The notes beneath the pieces were generated by a model that was given only the letters and a program-made list of their open reading frames with translations, was not told where the DNA came from and did not search any database. A stretch of DNA of 64,000 bases. It comes from Melieria omissa (Eukaryota; Arthropoda; Insecta; Diptera; Ulidiidae). The stretch is taken from NCBI GenBank assembly GCA_963971225.1, contig OZ020268.1, positions 38,385,348-38,449,347 of the forward strand, read 5' to 3'. Made by a program: the position numbers and the translations under genes. Each line of letters begins with the position of its first letter. The stretch's first letter is position 1. Of this stretch, positions 11,839 to 22,433 are shown piece by piece.

Positions 11839-14800
11839 CTATAAGTGGGAAAATACAAAGTTCCATTGGACTTTAGTGGACTGGAAATGATTTAATTTGA
11901 AATGATTCGGTCTGAGAGACATTCAGTGTTCAAGGAGGGTTGCATTACGACGCTGACGTAATATGTTGTAGATACTTACATTTTCGTATTCAGTGTCGGA
12001 CACAGTCGAGCGACAACTGGTGGGCATACGAACGCTCAAACTACCCGCCGGTAGCAGATCACTAACAACGGACAGAGCACCCGTAGAGCCAGCACCCTAC
12101 GAATTGATACCACAAATCAATATCATCCAACTACACGTGCGATACGTTTACGTTTACGTCAACGCTACGATAACGATGCGATACGATACAATACGATAGG
12201 ATACGATAGGAAACGATACGATTCGAAACGGAACGGAACGGAACGAAACGCAACAAAAGTTCATGGTTTGTTAAGCTACAATACGAATGACGAACAATTC
12301 AGCGCGAGTGCGTCTGCACCAATGGAAGTGGAGCAGCGCACAGGCAGTCGGGAGATGGGGGCACAAATAAGCGGGCTCGACCCAATGTAACTCTATGTGG
12401 TTAAGTGATAATAGACGATTAGGAGGCATGAAGCTACAAACGAGCAATGGCAAAGCTGTTAGCTACTAACTATGCGAATGCTCTACTTGGAGTGGGCATC
12501 TAAATGACGTGAGGGAAAGGCGCGTATCCAGGGCACTAATTTCTCAAAGAGGAGGTGACATGTATAAAGCCACAAACAAGCGCCAAAATTCTCTAATACA
12601 TCCAAGAGTACATATATATTTTTGGCCTGGCTACGCGCCTGCTACATACTTATTTATGAGGCATACTTTACGGCGAATATGTCTATGAGTACGTACAACA
12701 TCTACATGTAGCTAAATAAGCAGCTAACATTATCACATATCTTGCACACACACACACATTAAATATTATGGACAATGTGTTCATTACGTCAGACAATTTC
12801 ACTTACATCCGAGTCGAACGAGGTAAGTTTGCTCAGGAACGCGGTGCGCTTCTGCACCAAGATGTCCTTGAAGATCTCCGTTGTCGACTGGCCATCTTGA
12901 CTGTCCGCCGAGGACATGCGGCGCGTGGCCGCAGTGGCAGGTGTCGAGAGGCCTATGCGATCCGTCTGCGACGAGCTCTTGCGAGACTCCTGCGGCGAAG
13001 CCCACTCGCTGCCCAGCCCCGAGTGCGATTCGTTGGGACTGGAGGGCGAGCGCAAATTCTCGCGACTGCCCATGGGGCTAGTGGCGTGGCTGGACAGCAG
13101 ACTTGACGACATGTCGGTGGCCTCGTTGAGTTCCTTGCTCCAGAAATGCGTGTGTGCAATTTCCATCATTTGAAACACGGACGCCATGCCGCCCAGTCCG
13201 AAATTGGAGTAGGTTACCTCGAGGCCAGAGGCAACTGCATGCAGGCATTTCAGCATTCCCTTCCAAACCGACTTTGGTATGCACTAAAGCAAATTGAAAA
13301 TTAGTTGGAGCCATTCAGAAGTTTAAAACTGATTCAGTTGAACCACTCACCACATCATCAATGTGATCATCGGGCTTTATCTTCTTGTCCAAGGTTTTGT
13401 TGAGCTTCGACAGCACCAGCGTTCGATACGACTCGTCCTCCATTAGTTTCTTGAAGCGATTCAGCTTCAGCCAGCCAACGCCCTCGCCGACCAACACCTG
13501 CGTGCAGACATCATTGAGGAAAGCCTGATTCTCGGTGTTGCTGTGCGAGCGCTCCTGATTCTGCTGACGTGTTAGCTCCTCCTGCGTTTGCTTGGGACCG
13601 GAGTGCTTGATAAGCGGAGTGCGTTCCACCAGACCTTTGCGATTGGGGAATGGATCGAAATTAATGCCGGTCTTTGATTTTTGCTGCATGCCGGCGCCAA
13701 TCTGATGCTGCTGCTGTGGATGTGATTGCTTTTGCTGTGTTTCTGTTGGTGAGAGATCAACTTTTTTTTGCAAACTCTTACTGCGATATTAGCGCACTTA
13801 CTTTTGCTGCCGAACATGCCTGAAAACATGGTCGACGTAGACGAGGCGAGACCATTGAAATCGGTGCCAATCGACGAGAAAAACGTGTTGCTGGTGTTTT
13901 GTACTTGTTTCTGCGTGGCCACCTGGGAGCTAACAATCGGTGGTCCACTGCCAGTGGACATCTGTTCATCGGTGCGAATGATGCCCTTCTTGGTGGCGGC
14001 CTCCTTGGCCGTCTTGGTTAGATCGCCCAAAGTTGATTTGCCCACATAGGTGAGATCTTCGAAGGTGTTTTTGCTAACGCCGGCCGCTTGTTTGGAGACT
14101 TCCAATGCCTGCTTGGAAGCCTCGCCGGCCGCTTTCTTGGCATGCAGCGTGAACTGTTATTTGGCAAAAAGCGAGAGTGAGTTGTAATATGAGAGAAGAA
14201 CGAATGAATTGTGACAACAACATAATAACTACTAAACCAAAATAAGTGCAGCTAAAAGGGAAAAGTTATCAATCAAGTGTAATGATGTGAGAGCCAAGAT
14301 GAGCTGTATTTTTTTTTGTTTGTTTTTGGCAGTTCGGTGAAATCTCAGATTTAAAAACACTTTTGTTGTTGACACTTAAAGCTGCCATGTGTGAGTTATT
14401 CGATGGTAACTAACAATTCATTTACACCTAAAGAATTATGATTATTAGGTGATTGTAAAGTTATATCAGTAATGTCTTTGGTGCTCCAATGAGAAATTCC
14501 TTCAACAGTTTTAGGAAATTTTGAAGGAAGGCCCGACTAGGACACTAACTTTAGCTATAAAATAACATATTGAAGAAAATACTACGATGAAAAGAAAGCA
14601 CAAAAGTTCAGTGTTTTCTAGTTGTTCTTTTATTGTTTTTCTGCTTCTATACATTTTCGTTCCTAAAACTAACTAAATCTTTATCTCATCTTTCATACTT
14701 CAAGTTTGACATACATGAACGCGTATATTTTGAATAACTAATCATACTTCCTTTAAATTTTAATACAAAAATATAAAGTTTCCATGAAGAAAATCATTTT

Positions 14801-17800
14801 GCGATAAATGAACCCTAACCTAACAAACCTAAACGAAACAATAAATAATAACCTTTTCAATTATAATTTTTAATGAAATTTCGATTGAAGTTTTCGAAAG
14901 TGTAGACAATTTTACGTAAAACAGAATTCTATAAATTTTTTTTAAAGAAATTTGATACAAAATAGGGTCGCTGAATAAAGTTTAAAATTTTTTTTTTATT
15001 CTTTTAAACTGATTTTGTTCTTATAACATTTTGATTTTCCCGAAATCGAGTAAATTTTCGGGTTGTCTAGTATGATATTTAAAAACAAACAACTTTTTTG
15101 TACTCATAACCCACCACTGACATCTTTCATAGTGACCAGTGCATCATCAGTATTTCTTCTTCTTCTTCCTTTAAAATGTTCAACATGATTCAATGTTTAG
15201 ACTTCAAAACATAGTGAAACTACAGAATTCTAGGAAATTGTTATGCTTATAGCAAATTTCGTTTCAACTAAAAAGTGAGGTTAGCCAATTGTTTCAGTGC
15301 CAATAGCAGTTAGTAGTGAAAATCTTGCTTTGAAAAGAGTGAGACTGACTTTGCTTGAAAGTTCGGTGTGTTTTTTCCTTGTGCGCGATTTTACAAACCT
15401 TTTCGAATGTGTGTCGCACTTTGTCGTCAATTTCGTCGGGTATACTACCCTCCACCGAGTGTTGCTACATTTTCGCATCGCAACGCACATTTTCCACATA
15501 GTGTGTAACATTTTTGTTTGTTTTGTTATTGTAAATACATTGAAACCCAAAATCAAAGCAACAAAGTAACAGTCGGCAGTTGAACGCAAAAGAAAACATG
15601 TAGAAGAACAACATTTAATCGACATTTATGCTTCGGTTGTGCACGAAAACCAAATGCAATTACCTTGTCAACCTGTGCCAGCAGCCCCTCCTGGCTGCTC
15701 TGTCTGGTTGTTTCGCGCACCAGATCCTTGGCATGCGAGGCAAAGTTCTCGAACAGCGAGCCCTGCGAGCCCTGGCGTCCGGGGCTGCTCGAGCTGGAGC
15801 CCGAGCTGCCAGTGCGTGCCAGAATATTGGAGACGCTGGGCTGCTTGACGGGCGCGGAAATCGGTGGCTGTACAATTAAAGTCGTCAGCTCAGAGTTAAA
15901 CATTGCGCTGACAGATTTATGCTCACCGGTATTTTTCTCACTAGCTTCTCACTAGTCGCCTCCAGATCGGTCTTGTTCTTCTGCAGCTTCTGCGCCAGCA
16001 CCGGCGACTTGCTTGTCACCGTCGAGGCCTCCGATTCGTTGTCTACACTGGCCGCTCGTATTGTTGCCTCCAGGCGCATAGCAGCGGGTGCCGCCGGCTC
16101 GAAGGGTCCACCGGTCTTGGCGGGAAACTCAAACTCCGAATCGCGATTGAAACTGGGCGAACTGAGGTCCGAGCGACTGGACGACGACGAGACAGGCGAC
16201 TCGGCTCTTTCGTCCTCCGTCTTGGCGGCCAAGTTTTTGCCCACATCCTCGGGATATTGCAGCGTGCTAGGTGGGTGATAGACCAAAGCGGGATCCAAGT
16301 TGGAGGACAGCGTCTGTGGCACGTTGTGCGGACGATGATGTGCGCCAAAGACGTCGTGTATGCTGGGCGACAAGTCCGAGGACACCATTTCCGAGACAAA
16401 GTCACTCAGCGACGAGTACGACGAGCTGGAGCTTTCGGCGCCCTCCGAGTCGGAACCACTCTCGTCCGTGGGCTGGCACTCCAGCTGCTTGAGTGAGCGC
16501 AGCGCGCCGTTCAGCGAGCTGCCATCATCCCACACCGAGAAGCGCATTGGCGTGAGCAGATGCGCGAACCACTTGGGTTTGTCGCCCACCTGCATGGGGT
16601 CCATGACTCCGGTCTGTACGCGCAAAAAGGCCACATTGGTGGGCGTAAGCGACCACTCGGCGAGAAATTCGACGGCCTGTGTGCGCGCAAACTGATTGAG
16701 GAACTGTGTGGCGCGCGGACGCGAACGCAGAAAACTGTTGATCTGAAAGGCGACCACGGGACGCGGATAGAGGCGCAGAGTGCGTGTGTGCTCGGTGAAG
16801 TTGGCCAGCGTGTTTTGAGCGTTGAAAAAGCGCACCTGCGGGAAGCGAAGACGAAAGTTTAAGTTTAGTAGAGGAATGCAAAATTGACGGGCGAGAGATG
16901 TTAAAGTTGTGTGCTTACCATGGCGACGCGTGTGGCAACATCCACCGAGTCCACATCGGTGCCATAGATGAAGGGATTCAAAGCGGGCGAATTCATGGGG
17001 CTGGGCTGTTTGGACATGGCCGAGCCCTGCGCTGACATGGAGCTGCGCTGACTGACCTGGGCCGAGTGTGTGGGCGATTGCAGCAGGCGCCCTTGAGAGA
17101 CGCTGTACGAAAGCAGATAAGTTTACAAATGAGTTAATTGCTACTTTTTGGTATGACGGTGTTCCCGCTTACCCCAAATGCGGTGGTTCTGTCAGGCTGT
17201 CACGCACAGAGGGCAACAGCTCCTGGGTGGAAACGGCTTGATTCGAAGCCGACATGGAAGACAGCGCCTGTTGTTGGATATTTGTGAAACGTTAGTTTAG
17301 TGATATTAAAAGCTAATGCGGCAAATTGGTGCTTCAATTAGAAAATTTTAGAGAATGTACAACTCAAATACAGCGCAACTATGAGAAAATGCAATGCTAT
17401 CTTTAAATGGCTGATTGTGTGGACGGACATGCAGTGAAATATTTACACGGTCTCAGTGGCATATTTGGAGGACTTAAGAAAAGAGTCAAAGTGTTACTGT
17501 GGCAGTGACTGTTTTTGGAACAATTATCATACAGCGAAAACTGTTTGATGTTGAAACAGAGATTTGAAAATTTAAAAAATTAATCGAAGATCAAGCAAAA
17601 TTCGATTTAAACGAAATGAAAACTGTTGGATGTCGAAACAGAGATTTGAAAAAGACAGAGACAGAACCAGCAACATGCTGAAAACATAGCCGCCGTAGCA
17701 GCCATTTTCAAAGAAGACCCAGAACTATTGCTTCGGCTCTGATCAATTCAATTGGGCACACTAGAGAATCAACCCGGTTTATTTTGTGGTTGGATTTGGA

Positions 17801-20800
17801 TCTATATTCGAAAAAGGTTGGGCTGATGCAGGAATTAAAGCCAAACAATCACAAGCGACACCGCTAGTTCGCTAAATGGGCTCTTGATTTTGACCAGAAA
17901 ATCATCTTCTTGAATGAGGATCACTTTTGGCTCAACGGCATTTTCAAAAACAAGCAAAACTGATGAATACAATTGAAAAAAAGTGTGTCAAGGCCAACAT
18001 TCGCGACCTTGTTGCTATTGCCATTGAATTGAGCCATCAAAAAGTGGGTCGGTCCACTATCGGTCACTTGAAGCACTGCCAGCAAAGCCGAAGCGACCAT
18101 TTAAATGATGTGATTTTCCATACAAAGCAGCTTCAAAATCATTTCGATATCTCACACCGATGTTGTTTTATTTATTTTCTTTTCGTTCTTATCGAGTCAC
18201 CCTTTATATCTCTGTATATTAATTATGTCTTAACCAATCTAGAAAATCTGTGTAAAAACGTTGCAAAATAATCGAAAAAGTACTCCCAGAATTAAATACA
18301 AAACGTCTACTAGGTTCGAATAAATATTGAAACTTTTTAAATACAGAAACTTTTACAATGTAAATACAACTTTTACGAAAATAAACATAAGTTTTCTACA
18401 GAGTTAGTGATTGATTTTTATAATGCAAAAAAAAATAAAAGTTCATGCAGAAAAAATCCAAAACGTTGAAGATGTAAATTACTGAAACTCAATTGAAGTG
18501 TTAGATGAGAAATAAAAGATATTTACACCAAGTCCAGCTTCATCCATAAGTTGCATAGCCTGTGTTCATGTAATAAAATGTTGAAAAAAGTAGTAGTAAC
18601 AGTAGTAGTAGTAGTAGTATAGTAGCAATAAAAATAGTAGTGGTAGGCGTAGTGGCGAGAGAAATGTTGGAGCTGTACTAGCAGTGGTTTTTGTATTTAG
18701 TAGTAGAAAGTGTGGTAGAAAGAGTAGTCGAAAGAGTATTAGAAAGAGTTGTGCTTGTATAGAGTTGTTGTTTTAGTAGTAACATAGCAGCAGAGTAAAC
18801 ACATAATTAGTAGTTACAACTATGTTTGTATGTATGTAAGAAGGTTTCTGTACACAGTGTTGTTATTGTTGTTGTTGTTGGTTAACGCAGTTGTGGTGTC
18901 AACGCGTTGCATGTCGCTTTTCGAGAGAAAAGTGAAAAATGTTTCATGACGTTCGAGTTAAGTAAAGCGGTGAACAATAGAAATGAAATAAATTATGTAA
19001 TGTATGGCAAAATTTTATGCTGATTGCAATGAACTTCAAGCTGGCATATTTGATAATAAAATTTGCATAAAAACATTCAAAAGCGCAGATGCCGAGCACC
19101 GTCACAATTTTTCGTTTCTCGATTTTCGTTCGAACAAAGCAAACATATCAAAATTATGCAGTAAAAAATGTATAATTTTATGCTTTAATTGTTGAAAATT
19201 TTGCCAATACAAGTGCTGTAGAATAGATTTTGAAAAGTTGCAATAATTTTGGGAAATGTTTTTTTACAACAGCCCACACTCCCGTTTTCAAAAAAAATTA
19301 AATTAAAATAAATAAATTTTTGCAAGCAATATTTCGCTGCGCACCTGTTTGAGGTGATTCTTGAGTATGGTGCCTTCCGGTTCCGGCAGCGGTGGAATTT
19401 CTTCATAACCGCCGGACGGTGGCGTCAGTTTCGTTGAGTCCAAATCCACTAACCAAATATCATCGGGTAGTCTAAGACATAACGAGAACATCAACTTGAC
19501 CAGCTTCAATTATTGCAGCGCTGCGCTACTCACCGGAAGTTCTTCTTGTAGAGCAGAAATGTTGCCGGCACGCCAATGACGAACGGCGTCGGCGCCAGCA
19601 GCAGCTGCTCGGCGCAGCTCAGACAGGTCGGCAGCAGCGGGATCACGGGGAACATGTACTCCAGCGGATACAGCATGGTGACGAAGGCCATCACCGACAT
19701 GGAGAGCGCATTGTAGTCGCGCGACTGGAAGAGCACCTTGTTCTCCAGCATGATGAGCGTCCACACCTTGAGGCACGTCTCCACGCCCAGCAGTTCCAGC
19801 GGCAGGTGCAGCGGAAAGTCGACCATGGAGAAGCGCGTGTGGTCGGGCAACGCGAACAACAACGGTTCGTGCACTGTGGGCGACAGCACCTCGACCTGCA
19901 AACAACGACATGTCAGAACAAAGTGTTGGGGGAGTTGCAGTGTCTGGGGCGGACCTCAACGCGCGTGTTGCCCGGCACCGGCACTGGTGTGGACAGCAGC
20001 CGCAGTATCCACGTTTCGATTTCGCGCACATCGTGCAGCACAATCGACGACGTGGTATCGGTTGCATGGCCAGTCAGTACCGACCACACATTGTCGCGGT
20101 TGGTCTTTTGCGAGGCGCCAACGCGCTTCGGCGAGGACGACTCGTTGCAGGCATCGATTAGCTTCTTCAGTATGAAGAGGCACTCGCGAAACGTGGAGAA
20201 GAACGGATGGTGCGAGATGATGCAGAGCGAGGTGAGCGACTGGTTGCGCAGCTTGGTGCGCTTGCGCGAGGCGCGTGGCGATGGCGAATGGCTGCCGCCG
20301 GACTCGGAGTCGGCCGATGGTGCCATAAGGCCCAGCTTTGGCACTTGTTGCAGCTGCTGTGGTTGTTGTTGTGGTGGTTGTTGTTGGTGCTGCTGCGCAT
20401 GCGCGTGCATCGAATGCATGGGCGGATGATGCTGATGTGGCGGATCCGAATCGCGTCGCGAGGTCATTTCACGATCCGAATCGCTGGGCGCTACGTTACT
20501 TCTGTAGTCGCTAGAAGAAGTTAAAAGGCCATAACTATTACAAAAATTATTATTGCCGCAAAAGCAATGGGAAACGCAAAGCAATTTTGTTGTACACTGT
20601 CTTCAGTAACTTCAAATTAAACAAAAAAGGGGCTGAAACAAAGTACTTGCCTACTGAAAGCTGAATCGGAGCTGCGCTCCATGCTTTTGCGCCACGACTC
20701 GCGTCTGAAGGCCGAGCTGCGTCGGCCGCGTGCGCTCTGTCCAATACCGACGCCACCATGGGCGCCGGTGTTGGCAGCGCGCTCGGCACTCGGCGAGTGC

Positions 20801-22374
20801 TTCTCAATCGGACGATAAAAGTTAACGCAGATGCCGTAACGTGTCTTGCCCGAATCTTTGTCTGTCAGCGCAAACACGAAAGAGGTCATGTCGCGTATGG
20901 CGGAGCCAGTGCGGCGCGGACCGACGCTGGTGCAGCCCTCCGGCTGACAAAAGTACACCATGTCCAGTGGCAGGGGGAAATCTGCATGATCGGAGGGCGG
21001 GTAACGACGCAGCAGCTCAGGTATCTGTGAAAAGAGATAAATTAAAGTTTCAGGGTTTTTGAACTTTTTTATAAGAAAATTCAGAACAATTTCAAGGAAA
21101 AATTTATACTTTTAAATGATTTGTTAGTTGTTTAAGAGGAAACAATGGGTTGGTGGGTAGGTACGAGTGGCTGCCCATGAATGTCCATTGTGAGACCACA
21201 GTCAATCGGACTTAAGTCCGCTTACTCATGGAAACAGTTTGAGCTTCTCACGAAGCCTAGTCGACTGTAAGATGTAGTGTCGGCTAGAACCCTAAGATTG
21301 TCGAAGAAAAAGTTGTCCAGCTAGTTCAATCTTCTTCTGGATAAAGCCAGACAAGTACATAGAAAATTAAGAGTATCTTCACTCAGCTTCATCCTCTTCT
21401 TTATCTATAAAGCTGCTCCATTGGCCTGCCGCAGGTAGTCCTGAGTGATGGGGCTGCCATCTAACGCCGCTTAGGAACGTCGCCTCCGTTATTTTGAGCT
21501 ACTGCTCGTAGCGCCATCTGTTGTGTGAGAAGGTTACAGCAGAATGGTTGGGAATCCCGCTAGATCAATTTGGTACGCTGCTTTTGCAGTTGTCCGCTTC
21601 CCCTTGCAGATGTCGCTAGTGTGCCGTGTAACTGATTATTTGTTTACTTTTATCAGCCGCACAGCGCATAATTTCGCGTGAAAGTGAGTGGGATAGGAAT
21701 AATTTGGGTTGGGAATCAATGAACTTGGGTATGTTGCAGGGGTTGTAGGAGAAGTTAGAGAACAGGAAAAATCGGAAAAATCGGTTGGAAAAGTGCGGGA
21801 ACCGTGTCCGCGGCGAAAGTTAAACCCACGACCTCTGGGATGACAGTTTAGTACACTCACGCTAGGCTATAGAGGCTGCTAATAAGCTGTGACCTTTAAG
21901 GACACCAATCATGATTCTGATCTGGTCACTTTTTAGTGAGAGAAGCTTTCTAGAACGCACCAACCCTTTATTTTCAATGATACATCAAACATTGCTAAGT
22001 ATTCCAGACACTTTTACCTCAATCAGAAAAGTCCAAAGCTAACTCGGAGCCCTTTTTATGTGTTGAAATTAAAGCTTAACACATAATTAAAAATCACTTG
22101 TTTTAAACAGTTTCAAGTGTTTACTTTAATTCCAGCTAACTTGAACAAGTCTAGAACTTCATTCGCCACTCACTCACTGCTTCGACAACTTTAAATCATT
22201 TGTAATCAGGTGAAAGTTTTGTGGCCGCTTATTCAGCACAATTTGACTCACCTGCACCGGAGGCGACTTGTTGCCCGGCATTCCTTTCGGAATGGGCGGC
22301 GTGGTGCGAGCGCCCACTATGGCCATGTAGTCCACTAGGCGGGGGCACAGTTTCTGCTTCTGCTGTTCGGCCAT
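10703..22374 (-). CDS. Rab3-GEF: Rab3 GDP-GTP exchange factor (MADD/DENN family), 17 exons, C-terminus missing
   Basis: The product activates Rab3 (in mammals also Rab27) by GDP release and acts on synaptic and secretory vesicles at nerve terminals. I spliced exons, high to low coordinate: 22374-22252, 21024-20651, 20510-19955, 19895-19534, 19471-19345, 17267-17173, 17102-16919, 16835-15927, 15867-15664, 14153-13802, 13742-13351, 13283-12807, 12096-11980, 11838-11581, 11517-11278, 11210-10938 and 10870-10703. All join in frame to 1,737 codons. The order of blocks matches MADD throughout: tripartite DENN, acidic/serine-rich linker, then the conserved C-terminal region. The start is the ATG followed by [15 protein letters not shown], the usual N-terminus of the family. 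Introns 2 and 14 need GC donors. The expected end (VFIEL...HKYK...) was not found, so about 70 residues are missing, probably beyond base 1. Identification is very secure; exons 10 and 13 boundaries rest on frame and splice consensus and are a little less certain. Confidence 0.95.
11518..11580 (-). other. Rab3-GEF intron 14, GC-AG type
   Basis: The junction reads GATCAG/GCAAGT and the intron ends GTTTAG, 63 bp in all. It gives GMDQ joined to GPIEMM, matching human MADD (GMDQ-GPQEM). The alternative GT two codons later would shift the frame. Confidence 0.85.
11980..14153 (-). CDS. Rab3-GEF: Rab3-GEF exons 10-13: central linker and conserved helical block
   Basis: Residues 979-1424. Exon 10 holds a Lys/Ala-rich segment ([20 protein letters not shown]) and [14 protein letters not shown]. 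Exon 11 has [26 protein letters not shown] and [20 protein letters not shown] followed by [13 protein letters not shown] and [10 protein letters not shown], all matching the same order in MADD. Exon 12 has [17 protein letters not shown], then [20 protein letters not shown], then a phosphosite-like serine-rich tail. Exon 13 (39 codons) is Ser/Gly-rich and was placed by open frame, acceptor TCGTAG and donor AAT/GTAAGT; it lacks strong family landmarks. The exon 10/11 join uses a 59-bp intron at 13801-13743 whose acceptor follows CTCTCACCAACAG. Alternative exons are common in this part of MADD, so isoforms may differ. Confidence 0.88.
12097..12806 (-). other. Rab3-GEF intron 12 with ATACG-type simple repeat
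   Basis: This 710-bp intron contains a degenerate pentamer tract (variants of GATAC/GAAAC/GGAAC) at about 12175-12250 and a short (CA)n run near 12748. No exon was recognised. Confidence 0.6.
14154..15663 (-). other. Rab3-GEF intron 9
   Basis: The intron is 1,510 bp and AT-rich. I see no transposon landmark or further exon in it. The open frames around 15281-15625 have no family similarity. Confidence 0.6.
15664..17267 (-). CDS. Rab3-GEF: Rab3-GEF exons 6-9: end of DENN region and acidic serine-rich linker
   Basis: Residues 515-978. Exon 7 carries the conserved [20 protein letters not shown], and exon 8 continues with [29 protein letters not shown] and [14 protein letters not shown], all in MADD order. 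Exon 8 (909 bp, the largest) then enters a Ser/Asp/Glu-rich stretch containing [20 protein letters not shown] and SLSDFVSEM, which is also present in human MADD. The rest of exon 8 and exon 9 is disordered in appearance, with a run of serines and glycines and the segment [20 protein letters not shown]. Introns 6-8 are 70, 83 and 59 bp with standard GT-AG ends. Antisense reading frames through these exons are long because of the high GC at third positions, and I treat them as shadows. Confidence 0.94.
17670..18207 (+). mobile_element. Decayed Tc1/mariner-superfamily transposase in Rab3-GEF intron 5
   Basis: Broken frames read [15 protein letters not shown] (17682 on), [34 protein letters not shown] and WLNGIFK (to about 17950), then, after an internal deletion, [19 protein letters not shown] near 18070-18120. 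These are landmarks of a large insect DDE transposase family (typical forms QELKPNDH, FSDEAHFWLNG). The first catalytic Asp is replaced by Asn. The sequence GTCACCCTTTATA at 18195-18207 looks like its right end. It is antisense to Rab3-GEF. Confidence 0.75.
18527..18559 (-). CDS. Rab3-GEF: Candidate 33-nt in-frame microexon inside Rab3-GEF intron 5
   Basis: The minus strand reads ACACAG, then 33 bases encoding [11 protein letters not shown], then GTAAATAT. It starts and ends in phase 0, exactly like its neighbours (exon 5 ends HLKQ, exon 6 starts ALSSM), so inclusion adds 11 residues without changing frame. The acceptor and donor are usable but not strong. The amphipathic peptide joins onto the conserved HLKQ-ALSSM junction. 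I infer an alternatively spliced microexon; chance is possible for such a short stretch. Confidence 0.4.
19345..22374 (-). CDS. Rab3-GEF: Rab3-GEF exons 1-5: tripartite DENN exchange domain
   Basis: These exons encode residues 1-514, the catalytic part. The uDENN piece (about 8-130) shows [24 protein letters not shown] and [21 protein letters not shown] His/Gln-rich insert follows (about 189-221), which is low complexity and typical of fly orthologues. The central DENN (about 256-465) shows [55 protein letters not shown] and [13 protein letters not shown] followed by [16 protein letters not shown]. The dDENN piece opens with [12 protein letters not shown] at about 473. Exon 2 ends AGTAG and exon 3 starts with C, which together give Ser-Ser-Asp-Tyr; only a GC donor at 20650 allows this. 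Intron 1 is 1.2 kb and full of repeats; introns 2-4 are 140, 59 and 62 bp. DENN domains act as a Rab-GEF fold, so this block is where GDP release on Rab3 would occur. Confidence 0.95.
20511..20650 (-). other. Rab3-GEF intron 2, GC-AG type
   Basis: The exon/intron junction reads CAGTAG/GCAAGT, the classical strong GC donor, and the intron ends TTCTAG. The nearby GT choices (GTAGGC and GTACTT) both put the next exon into a frame with early stops. Only the GC donor yields the continuous reading SAFSSDYRSN. Confidence 0.85.
21140..21300 (-). mobile_element. LINE 3'-end fragment, family copy 1
   Basis: The minus strand contains CTTCGTGAGAAGCTCAAAC, then a decayed stretch, then GGGCAGCCACTCGTACC. 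The same order recurs at 36515-36680 (+) and 44495-44665 (-). Such GGCAGCCACT ... CCTAACCT tails mark the 3' end of a LINE. Confidence 0.55.
21815..21885 (-). mobile_element. tRNA-like SINE head
   Basis: The minus strand has an A-box-like TAGCCTAGCGTGAG at about 21872-21859 and a B-box-like GGTCGTGGGTTTAAC further on. The A box is nearly that of the SINE copy at 48443-48589. It does not fold as a full functional tRNA by inspection. Confidence 0.4.
21896..22175. repeat. Dispersed repeat copy 1 (pair with 24076-24374)
   Basis: Runs from TTAAGGACACCAATCATG to CGCCACTCACTCA and is closely similar along its full length to 24076-24374. No inverted ends or coding frames are visible, so the class is unknown. 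Confidence 0.8.
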
Positions 22375-22433
22375 TTCTCATTTAGTGTACTCCAACTTTG
22401 CTTCACACAGCGCCAAAGGATATTCACTCGAAA
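22375..22433 (-). promoter_or_regulatory. Rab3-GEF 5' UTR segment with out-of-frame upstream ATG
   Basis: Upstream of the start codon a possible 3' splice site (GATTTGCAG, ending at 22434) would begin an exon at 22433. An ATG at 22381, 7 bases before the main ATG and out of frame, opens a 45-codon reading frame that overlaps exon 1 and stops just inside exon 2. The main ATG has G at -3 and +4; the upstream one has a weaker T at -3. Confidence 0.4.

Larger units (their letters stand above)
17268..19344 (-). other. Rab3-GEF intron 5
   Basis: This 2,077-bp intron holds a decayed transposase on the plus strand (17670-18125), an imperfect direct repeat of about 35 bp at 17536-17570 and 17616-17652, a (GTA)n-like tract near 18590-18620, and the candidate microexon at 18527-18559. 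The remainder is AT-rich and featureless. Confidence 0.6.
21025..22251 (-). other. Rab3-GEF intron 1, filled with repeat debris
   Basis: This 1,227-bp intron contains a LINE 3' end fragment at its exon-2 side, a tRNA-like SINE head near 21830-21880, and one copy of a dispersed ~280-bp repeat (21896-22175) whose sister copy lies at 24076-24374. Nothing in it looks coding. Confidence 0.7.

Noticed and set aside
12768..13106. 112-codon plus-strand open frame
   Set aside because: Antisense shadow of Rab3-GEF exon 12.
15919..16278. 119-codon plus-strand open frame
   Set aside because: Antisense shadow of Rab3-GEF exon 8, with no similarity of its own.
19806..20429. 207-codon plus-strand open frame
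   Set aside because: It runs antisense through Rab3-GEF exons 3 and 4, whose GC-rich codons keep the opposite strand open. The low-complexity translation (Cys/Trp/Leu runs) comes from the CAG repeats.
20646..20655. GT donors for Rab3-GEF intron 2
   Set aside because: Splicing at GTAGGC or GTACTT to the 20510 acceptor brings stops within a few codons; only the GC donor keeps the frame.
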